Virus record (IMG/VR): IMGVR_UViG_3300020205_000183
Span: 1 to 20,079 of that record
DNA: 20,079 bases
Strand: one strand, 5' to 3'
Origin: a virus
In this document: positions 8,601-17,100 of the stretch, in pieces
Layout of the letters: every line of letters starts with the position of its first letter
How positions within the stretch are numbered: the first letter of the stretch is position 1
The notes under the pieces: model-generated
What the model saw: the letters and a program-made list of their open reading frames with translations, nothing else
Told to the model about the DNA's origin: nothing
Database searches by the model: none
Program-made: the position numbers and the translations under genes

Positions 8601-11095
8601 ACATCGGACAATCCCAACAGGGCGATACCGAAATTATTAGATTAGCTGCACAAAATACTGCAACCAATGCCCAATATGTCGGATTAAGAGTATTTTTACA
8701 GTCAGGAACAGGAGCAGGACAGTATGGGTATATTGCAGAGTTAGACACTGTCAGCAAAGATGTGTATATTGCCAAGGAAAAATTTCCTACCATCAATATC
8801 ACTGCTACAACAATTAGTACAAATTATATAACTGTTGCAAATGTTGATAATCTAGCTGTTAATACCAAAGTTGTATTAACTGGATCTGCGTTCGGAGGAT
8901 TATTAAATAAAACTATCTACTACATTGAATCAATAGTCGATGGTACTACTATTACTCTTAAAGATATTAGCAGTGTTCAAATAGCAGTCTCCACAGCAAT
9001 AGGATCAATGGTCTTGAATTTTTCTGGGTGGGATCATATTATTCCAGGTGCTGCTATAGAATCAACATTAGATACTTCAACACAATATTACATAGAACCC
9101 AGAGTTACATTTAGTGAACCAAGTTTTTCATCATCAGCAGGCACACTACCAAATAGTGTTAACTGGTCATCAGTGGCCAGCAGCGGTAGTTTGTTCGTTG
9201 CTATCGGCAATGGCAACAATGTTGCTGCTAGTGCAAGCGGTACGTCGTGGACTGCGGGAAGTATATCTTCACAGGATTGGTCTTCAGTTGCCTACGGTGA
9301 CGGACAATTTGTAGCAGTAGCCAACGGCGGAACTACAGCAGCATATTCTGTTAATGGTCTTTCTTGGACGACAGTTACTATTCCGGCAAACAATTATACC
9401 TCAGTGGTATATGGAGATTATGCCGACGTCTGGGTGGCAGTAGCACAAGGACAAGATAAAGGAGCTAGATCAACAGATGGTGGACTAACATGGTCACAGG
9501 TAACACTACCGGACGGAGCAGACTGGAATGCGGTTGCCTATGGTAATGGTAAGTTTGTAGCAGTAGCCAAGAGCGATTCGACTGTAACACAAACAGCATA
9601 CTCTACAGATGGACAAACATGGTCGTCTGGATCATTTGTTGGTGGCGCAGAATCTGTGGTATTTGGTAATGGTAGATTTGTAGCCATCGAAGGTACAACA
9701 TCAAATGTAGCATTTTATAGTTTAGACGGTATTAACTGGACCGCAACTACGTTACCGGGATCTGCCACACTGAATTGGAAAGTATTAGCTTATGGCGGTG
9801 GTGCATTCTTAGCTATAGCAACAGGATCAAGCCAAGCAGCAACATCATATGACGGAATTACGTGGACCAGTAGAACAGTGGGGTCAAGTCCTTGGGCTGC
9901 TGCTACATATGGTGTAGGAAAGTTTGTGGCTATTGCAGGATACACCAGTCCTAGTTCAACAGCTTTAGAAATTTTAACAGGTGCAAGAACACAGGGTAGA
10001 GCAACTGTTGTAGATGCAAAAGTATCAGCCATAGATATTTGGGAACCAGGTTCTGGATATACAGCAGATCCTACAATAACACTTACAGATCCAAGTAACA
10101 CAGCAGATGTTGCTATAGATGTTAGGGTCGGAAATGGTGTTATAGCTAATCCAACATTAAACAATGCCGGTACAGGATATTTCAGCATATCTACAGATAT
10201 CACTATCACTGGTGACGGCTATCAAGATCTATATCAGATAGGCAAAGATATTATCGTAGAAAATCTTACTAGAGAACCTAGACCGGGTGACAACTTCTTC
10301 TTTGATAGTATAACTGACTATACCTATAGAGTGTTAGTTGTAACTATACTTGGAGGAACGGTACCTAACCTAACGGCAAGATTGACCATAGCCAAAGCAT
10401 TGGGTCGAGCAGAATCTCCAGAGCACGGCGAAACTATAGATATCAGACAAAAATACAGTCAGGTGCGTATCACAGGACACGATTTCTTAGATATCGGCCT
10501 TGGTAACTTTACCCAAACAAATTATCCAAATACCCTATTCCCAAATGGAACAGTATTAGCACCAGAGTTTGAATTTGCTGAATTAGGTTCAGGGCGAGTG
10601 TTCTACACCAGCACTGACCAAGACGGTAACTTCCGTGTTGGTGAACTATTTGCTGTTGAACAATCAACTGGTACTGTAACTTTAAGTGCTGATTTTTTTA
10701 CATTAGAAGGCCTTGAAGAAGTTCAGTTAGGCGGTATTAGTGCGGGTGGCACCGGCGCTGTTATCCGTGAATTTTCAACAGATAAACAATTTACCGCAGA
10801 CAGCAATAACATTGTTTCAACACAACGAGCTATCAAAGCATACGTGGCTAACAGAGTCAGCGGTGGCGGATCCGATGCTAAAACTGGTATAGCATTATCC
10901 GGTATTATTCAAATTGGTGGCCCGGATATCATTACAACTACGACACTTACCCAGATCGATATACCGGTAAAAATGAATTTCAAAGGCGGCGTTGATGGTG
11001 ACTTATTAGCCCTATCATTCTTCTATGATGCATTTATGGGTGATCATAGTTCAGATAGAGATTTTAACGCTGCGGGTGGTGGAACTTTTGACTGA
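5666..11095 (+). CDS. Giant modular adhesin-like virion protein, 1809 aa
   Basis: The gene has an AGGA site at 5656-5659 and tandem stops (TGA, then TAA). Domains in order: a short N-terminal tag; eight carbohydrate-binding-like repeats, residues 13-445 (W-x-GDW...Y...DIVKYGG...Y-x-C-x3-H); a linker with SIGPTRLGIG, about 453-492; a beta-helix-like region from about 500, with GDELRG at 561, RNGTGLRNMTLKGL near 741, DPGWGPND at 779 and LAENGGKIRATNGNNSYG near 864; one helical module within it, about 578-737; a GTVFGGV-type module, 1043-1119; a seven-repeat Asp-box propeller, about 1166-1437; GSGYT-type motifs; and a C-terminal region with SQVRITGHDFLDIG and VFYTSTDQDGNFRVG. No polysaccharide lyase or sialidase active site is recognisable, so glycan binding is likelier than cleavage. 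It probably forms a long fibre or baseplate-attached adhesin. The next gene is a full-length paralogue. The 17 or so C-terminal residues, acidic and Gly-rich, are absent from it. Confidence 0.96.
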   Translation: MADFKIDRIRYRWKGDWTSTIEYIPDDVISYQGKVYFCLVRHTADADFYTDLNFLNSNIPPAPEPRWALMMEGQVWLGDWTVDTFYAIGSIVKYNGIIYICTDEHTSAITVEGFATDLANWDIYIQAENWREDWTISTYYATNDIVKYSGIVFRCLISHTSASTLSAGLEIDLSAGKWEIVAYGIKWYGDWTVSIRYHINDIVRYGGIVYRCVIEHTSASTAASGLEADLSSWTEVHVGLEYKNTWGTVPSTRYKINDIVKYGAGLYRCVIEHTATSIFVDGNWELYVPGFEYENQWNSGTRYQPGDVVRYGGYQYVSKTNHINQTPSLEADDWTILHIGTRVRGEWDVETVYLVGDLVRREAQLYVAIADSTGQETTVTAYWELVVPGEKWQGVWATGRTYLIGDLINLGATAHRCLLKHISSVNNRPDNDYENNYWTIHVIGSQTNVLNTVGDIKTYGVTEDGSSIGPTRLGIGNSGDVLKVVDGNPVWEPLWESAKVYYVGTDGVDDANHGTTINAPWRTIRYACENITGYATIYVKHGIYYEVLPIRVPAFVGIVGDELRGTVVSPAPTLIPSTDKAKTIEAIDYMKTIVDDVVQALVVSTLYSNVDQDTSAPGCDDDAKNDVVDIFTDIINELNQVSLPSISGSNSVTGDAEKLKARQQLINNKNFLIQESVAYIEDQYPLYTFNTETCIRDLGLFIDSVVYDTYYPGNWKSVEAARYYLNAADGVRNAKQNMFLLRNGTGLRNMTLKGLAGNFTSPDQYTIKRVDGGAFASLDPGWGPNDSTAWITDKSPYVQNVTTFGTKCVGLKVDGGLHSSGTKSIVANDFTQVLDDGIGAWIVEEGKSELVSVFTYYNYIGYLAENGGKIRATNGNNSYGTYGSVSIATNSNEIPITCTLNNRYYEAQVASTFCIAGNISKLLFSNAGVNYTQANFSVAGSGVNAALTGNELRDGAVFEARIVDRGDSSLLGGLGYSFNIGQSQQGDTEIIRLAAQNTATNAQYVGLRVFLQSGTGAGQYGYIAELDTVSKDVYIAKEKFPTINITATTISTNYITVANVDNLAVNTKVVLTGSAFGGLLNKTIYYIESIVDGTTITLKDISSVQIAVSTAIGSMVLNFSGWDHIIPGAAIESTLDTSTQYYIEPRVTFSEPSFSSSAGTLPNSVNWSSVASSGSLFVAIGNGNNVAASASGTSWTAGSISSQDWSSVAYGDGQFVAVANGGTTAAYSVNGLSWTTVTIPANNYTSVVYGDYADVWVAVAQGQDKGARSTDGGLTWSQVTLPDGADWNAVAYGNGKFVAVAKSDSTVTQTAYSTDGQTWSSGSFVGGAESVVFGNGRFVAIEGTTSNVAFYSLDGINWTATTLPGSATLNWKVLAYGGGAFLAIATGSSQAATSYDGITWTSRTVGSSPWAAATYGVGKFVAIAGYTSPSSTALEILTGARTQGRATVVDAKVSAIDIWEPGSGYTADPTITLTDPSNTADVAIDVRVGNGVIANPTLNNAGTGYFSISTDITITGDGYQDLYQIGKDIIVENLTREPRPGDNFFFDSITDYTYRVLVVTILGGTVPNLTARLTIAKALGRAESPEHGETIDIRQKYSQVRITGHDFLDIGLGNFTQTNYPNTLFPNGTVLAPEFEFAELGSGRVFYTSTDQDGNFRVGELFAVEQSTGTVTLSADFFTLEGLEEVQLGGISAGGTGAVIREFSTDKQFTADSNNIVSTQRAIKAYVANRVSGGGSDAKTGIALSGIIQIGGPDIITTTTLTQIDIPVKMNFKGGVDGDLLALSFFYDAFMGDHSSDRDFNAAGGGTFD
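5702..7000 (+). repeat. Eight carbohydrate-binding-module-like protein repeats (first giant)
   Basis: Residues 13-445 form eight tandem units of about 50-60 residues. The core is W-x-x-x-W, then Y...(N/G)D(I/V)V(K/R)YGG, then Y-x-C-x3-H-T-(S/A), and a closing W. This pattern resembles the CBM5/12 (chitin-binding type 3) fold. C-x3-H is kept in units 1-5 and 8. Unit 6 has S in place of C, and unit 7 has neither residue (ADSTGQ). Similarity is at protein level; the DNA copies are diverged. Confidence 0.8.
7397..7885 (+). other. Alpha-helical insertion module in the first giant (single copy)
   Basis: Residues about 578-740 interrupt the beta-helix-like region with predicted amphipathic helices: KAKTIEAIDYMKTIVDDVVQ, NNKNFLIQESVAYIE, then C-I-RDLGLFIDSVVYDTYYPGN (Cys at residue 694) and KSVEAARYYLNAAD. 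The same core recurs four times in the second giant. Boundaries are approximate. Confidence 0.65.
8792..9019 (+). other. GTVFGGV-type inserted module, copy 1 (first giant)
   Basis: Residues about 1043-1118 carry TVANVDNLAVNTKVVLTG, SAFGGLLNKTIYYIESI and a closing IGSMVLN. In the paralogue the flanking sequences are joined directly (KESDGTSGWDH against KEKFPT...FSGWDH), so this copy is a clean insertion of about 76 codons. It is the most diverged of the three copies in the window. Confidence 0.65.
9161..9976 (+). repeat. Seven-repeat Asp-box beta-propeller (first giant)
   Basis: Residues about 1166-1437 hold seven units of about 35-45 residues with the pattern W-x-S-V-A-Y-G-x-G-x-F-V-A-V-A, then S-x-(D/N)-G-x-(S/T/N)-W. 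The last unit lacks a clear Asp-box. Seven units fit a closed seven-bladed propeller. Asp-boxes are structural turns seen in sialidases and many other propellers. I do not see the arginine triad or other sialidase active-site signs. Confidence 0.75.
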
Positions 11096-11117
11096 TAAGT
11101 TGGTAATAAAAATTTAC

Positions 11118-11125
11118 GATAAATA
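11118..11125 (+). promoter_or_regulatory. T4-type late promoter octamer (GATAAATA)
   Basis: GATAAATA lies in the 56-base gap between the two giant genes, 26 bases before the ATG at 11152, with a GGAG ribosome site at 11142-11145. The spacing closely matches the sites at 1596 and 18913, so the second giant probably has its own late transcript. Confidence 0.7.
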
Positions 11126-11151
11126 ATAAAAACGCAATAATGGAGCATTAA

Positions 11152-14100
11152 ATGGCTGAGTTTAAACTAGGTAGAATTAAATTTGTATGGCAAGGTGACT
11201 GGGTTACCGGTACTACGTACTATAAAGATGACATCGTTAGATACGGTGGCAAAACCTTCTTATGTGTTGTAGGTCACATTGCTAACGCAGACTTTTATGT
11301 TGATTCGGAAAATGTTCCTACAAGATGGAACCAAGTTACTGATGGTCAGGTATGGACTGGTGATTGGAACATTAGCACATACTACAAAGAAAATGACATC
11401 GTAAAATACGGTGGTTCGCTTTACATCTGTAATAATGGGCATACTTCAGCCGCTACGACCTCTCTAGGATTAGAAGATAATCTAGCTGATTGGGATTTAT
11501 TTGCTACCAGCAGTGAATACAAAACAGATTGGACCGTAAGTACTAGATATAAAGAATATGATATTGTCAAATATGGCGGCAACAGTTATATCTGTAACAA
11601 TCCACACACATCATCATCAACACTTTCTTCTGGTCTTGAAGCAAACTTAGCTGATTGGACTATCTACATAGAAAGTTTTGATTGGAAAGGCGACTGGACT
11701 ACCTCTACACGTTACAAAATTAATGATGTTGTAAAATATGGTGGTATTACCTATATCTGTAATCTAGGGCATACATCAGAGACTACCGCAGCATTAGGAC
11801 TTGAACCAGATCAATCCAGTTGGGACTACATGCACAAAGGTACTGAATATAAAGGTACCTGGAGCGATGCATCTGTAAGATATAAGATCAATGACATTGT
11901 TAAGTATGGTGCAGGTGTTTGGATCTGTACAATATATCATTCATCAGATGTGTTAACAACATTCCAAGCAGACGCCGCAGCAGGTCGCTGGGCACAATAT
12001 GTTGAAGGTCTTGAATTTGAAAATACATGGACAAACGGTACTATATATCAACCAGGTGATGTAGCAACATACGGGGGATATGCTTATGTTTCTAAAACAA
12101 ATCATACAGCAGCAACATTAAGTCCACCATCAACAAACTCTACAGATTGGGATCTATACACAACAAACTTAAAATTCCAAGGTGATTGGTTAATAGGTAC
12201 AACTTATAGAACCGGCGATGTTATTAGATTAAATGGTTATACCTATGTAGCTATTGCAGATAGCACAGGTCAAGCTCCACCAAATCTAACCTATTGGGAA
12301 AGATTAAACAGCGGAATCCGTTGGCAAGGTGATTGGCAAAATAGTACACAATACAGATTAGGTGATGCTATAAGATATGGTAACAGCACCTACATTTGCG
12401 TATTGGCTCATATCAGTGATGACGATGACAGTTCATTAACACCAACAAACAACAGTCCTGAAAAAGATTTAACAGGTGTATACTGGGGATTATTATCAGG
12501 TGGTCCAGAAGAAAGTGCTCTTACAACCATTGGTGATTTAGTTTACTTTGGTGGTATTGGCCCAACAAGATTACCAATCGGTGAAGATGGACAGGTATTA
12601 AGCGTTAGCGAAACAGGATATCCTGAATGGAAAACCTATGGTGTTGTAGACAATCTATTATATGTGGCACCTCATGGTGTTGATACTCCAGCTCCAATCT
12701 ACGGATTAACTATCGATAAACCCTGGGCTAGTTTAAGATATACCTGCGATCAAATTAATAAAGGTTATGAAAATCCAAATGCTAGAACTTTATTAGAACA
12801 TAATAGAACATTCTTGCAGGCAGAAATTAGTGCTTATGTTGCTTACAACATTGCAAATAACCTCGGAGTATGGAGTGGATTTGTAAATCCAAGTCCAGCA
12901 AAGTGTGAACGCGATATGGGATTAATCGTTGATGCTCTTGTTTACGACCTAAGTCATCGTGGTAATTCAAAAACTAGAGAAGCAACACTTACATATTTTA
13001 ATTCTACCACAGGAGTTATACTTCCTGTAATCGCAGCAGAAGATACACAAACGGTTGATGCGATTACATATCTAAACACAATTATAGATGACGTTGTGTC
13101 AAACGAAACACCTGTTGCAAACTATCAAACATTGTATGGTGTAGTAACTCCTGTTAAACAATATGTTAACTACAGCAACGTAGAAGAAGATGGTGCTCAA
13201 ACAACTATTGATGATTTGATCACAATCATAACTGATGCCATCACAGCAGGGATATCAGACGATGTTCCATCATTGGTTGAACCAGCTTGGACCATTAATA
13301 TTAAAACTGGTCAATATTATGAAACATTACCAATTATCCTTCCAGCAAGAACTGGTGTGGTCGGTGATGAACTTCGTGGTACTAGGGTAAGCCCAGCAGG
13401 CAAACTTATTGCTACTAATGATACGGCAAAATCTGTATCTGTGATTGCACATGTTCGATCTGTAACTGACGATGTTATACAAAATATTGTTGTAACACCA
13501 ACTACTGGTAATACAGAAACACAAGACACCACAAGTCAACGTGCAGGTAGTATTGGTAGTGCAACAGCATTGGCTTCTGTAATTGCAAATGCAGCAGAAA
13601 TTAAAGATATTGTTGTAAACAATACACCAAATGGTTATGTGTACCCAGATCCTACTAACTGGGGTAGCACACTGATTAACACAGCCTATGCTGCTACTGG
13701 ATATGTTACAGGTAATACTTCAGGATTTGATGATGCACGTAGATTAATCCTTGCTAACAAGGCATTTTTAAAAGATGAAGTTAGTGAATGGATCTTAGCT
13801 CAGATAGCTGCTAGTGCAGCAGGATTTGTTGGATTTACTTATTCAGGAACACGTAGAACTAAGTGTGAACGAGATGTTGGCTATATTGTAGATGCACTTG
13901 TCTACGATTTAACCTACGGTGGAAATCTTGCAACGCAAATTGCTGCTAGATCATATTACAGTTTAGGATCATTTGTTGAGCCTACAATAGAATTAGCACC
14001 AGCATTGGCAGTCCAAGTTCGTATCAAAGATATTATCGATAATATTGCTACAGGTAACACAGCAGGTTGGGTTAAAACAACGGCATTAACACAAGATGTT

Positions 14101-17100
14101 AGTGGTACACCTGGTTCAGCAGACGGCGGTGCATTCGCACAAGATCGTATACAACAAATATACGATACGATTAATACAGGAACAGAACCAACTACGATTG
14201 CACCATATACAGCATGGGTAGCAACAGCATTGGTTACTGCTAGAACAGCAATCAATGATGCTAAAGCAGATATCCAAACAGATGCTGTACAATTCGTTAA
14301 ACGTGAATTCCCAACACTTAACTTTGATACAATATTATGTTCAAGAGATGTTGGATATATGGTAGATGCTCTTGGTTATGATTTGATGTTTGGTTCAAAC
14401 TTCTTATCAATTCAAAGTGGTCTAGCATATCAACGAGGAACAACATCAACATTGGTTGTATTAACAGAACAACTAGATGCACAAGAAGCAGTTATTGATT
14501 TTGTAGGACTCAAGGTTAGCGAGATCGCAACCAGCGGCGCTGTGGTGTTTGCTGATTTGTTATGGTCATATATCAGCGGTATCGTTAATACCGGTAATAT
14601 TCCTGTAAACACAGGATCAAATTTACCAACAACTAGCCTAGACATGCTTAACGGTGCTTTGATATTGCGTTTAAATTCTCAATTCTTAGCAGCAGAAGGT
14701 GCTGCTTATGCTACCGATACATTTAAGGCAACAGTCACCGCAGCAACAGCTGGTGTAACCGATGCGTTCACTTGTTCTACAACATCATGGATGGTAGCGG
14801 GTGATGCTATTGTATTCTCAGGAACTGTATTTGGTGGTGTAACAGCAGGTACAACATATTATGTACACAGTATTCCAGCACCGGGCACATTTAAAATTTC
14901 AGCAACATTGGGAGGATCAGCTCTTGATCTAACAGCCGGCGCAGGTTCAATGGTAGTAGCATACGTTTATGATGCTGATCAATGTAAAAATGATATCAGT
15001 AGATATGTTGAAGCTATTGCATATGACATGACCTATACTGGTAATTACAAAGTTGTTCTAGCATCTCGCTATTATAGAAATGCCTTAACTGGTTCTAAAC
15101 TAGAAGACATGTTCTATGTACGTAACGGCTGCGGTCTTAGAAATATGACACTAACAGGATTGGATGGTACATCTGACGGTAATACCGCAGGTGCAGGGGA
15201 TCCAGATGGTCTTACAGTGGCTAACGCACTTGGTACCAAACGTCCATTAGCGGGTGCTTATGTAAGTCTTGATCCAGGTTGGGGTCCAAACGATATCAAA
15301 GCATGGATAATCAATAAATCTACATACGTACAAAACATAACAACGTTTGGTAAAGCCTGCATTGGTCAGAAGATTGACGGTGCACTACATAATGGCGGTA
15401 ACGATTCTATCGTTTCAAACGACTTTACACAAGTATTATCAGATGGTATCGGTGCATGGATCACTAACCTAGGTCGTGCAGAACTTGTTTCGGTGTTCTC
15501 ATACTATAACCACATCGGCTATCTAGCAGAAAACGGTGGTAAGATTCGTGCTACTAACGGTAACAATTCCTACGGAGACTTTGGTAGTGTAGCAGAAGGT
15601 GTTGACGTTACAGAAGTTCCGGTTGAAGGATTAATTAGTAATCAAGGATTTGAAGCACAGATTTCTAATGTGGTTACCAGCGGTGATCAAATTTATACAT
15701 TTGAATATGAAAATGCAGGTATAAATTATAGCAACGCTTCTTATACTATTAGTGGTGCTGGTATTAACGCAGCAGCAGTACAAGACGAATTCCGCGACGG
15801 TGGAGTATATCAAGTTCGACTAACAGATCCAGGTGATTCATCAGGACCTGGCGGACAAGGATATATCACTAATTCAAACGTAGCACAAAGTGGTACAACC
15901 ACACAGATCACTATTGCCAATACCGACTCAGTCAGTAGTTTAGGGTATGTTGGTATGGCTCTCTTTATTGAAAGCGGCACAGGTGTAGGACAGTATGGGT
16001 ATATTGACACATACAATGCTGCTACTAAGGTTGCTACCATTAGAAAAGAAAGTGATGGTACATCAGGTTGGGATCATGTTGTTCCAGGAACTACCATTGA
16101 GGCAGCTCTTGATTTAACAACATTCTATTCTATCGCTCCAAGAATATCATTCACAGCACCAACATATACAAAAACAATTACATCAACTATTTCAAGTAGT
16201 TCAGCATGGAATGGCGCAGTATATGGTGCAGGCGACGGATCATATACCAATGTGGGTGTAACCGGTGGTAGCGGTAATTCAGCTACATTTAATGTTACAA
16301 GACATGCCGGTACTTATACAATAGAATTATCAGCAGTTGGTAATAGTTATACTGTGGGTAATACTATCACCATAGCTGGAACATCATTAGGTGGTGCAAG
16401 TCCGGCTAATAGTATCACAGTAACAATTACAGAAGTTGATGCAACCAACGGTAATGCTATCGAAGCATATACATATACAGGAACTGCTATCAGTCAACAA
16501 TTTGTAGCAGTATCTAGTGGCGGTACAGTAGCAGCAAGTTCTACAGATGGCGTAACATGGGCATCAAGAACACTGCCAACTAATACAACTTGGGAATCAG
16601 TAGCCTACGGTACGCTTAGTGGTGTTGGTTATTACATGGCTATCGCTAGTGGCGGTACTGATGCAGCATACAGTAGAGACGGTATTACTTGGATAGCCAC
16701 AGGAGCATTACCTGCTGCTGCTACTTGGAAATCTGTAACCTATGGTAATGATAGATTTGTTGCAGTGGCCAATGGTAGTACCAATGCAGCATATTCAACC
16801 AACGGTACAACATGGGTGTCGATGAGCAGTTTACCGAATGCTAACTGGAGATCGGTTGCATATGGTAAAGGATTATTTGTAGCAGTAGCAGAGGGCGGCA
16901 CAGTAGCAGCAAGTTCTGCTAACGGCACTTCATGGACATCAAGAACTATACCATCAGGAAGTTATACCAGTGTTGCTTACGGCCAAGGCAGATTTGTCGC
17001 AGTTGCTACAGGTGGTACAGTTAATGCCTACTCATTAAGTGGCACGACTTGGACCGCAGGTGGAGCACTACCACAATCAAGAACATGGAATAATGTAAAA

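Noticed and set aside
5702-12507. DNA repeat array or CRISPR
   Set aside because: The repetition is in the protein pattern. DNA copies are strongly diverged, units are long and coding, and there are no identical direct repeats with spacers.
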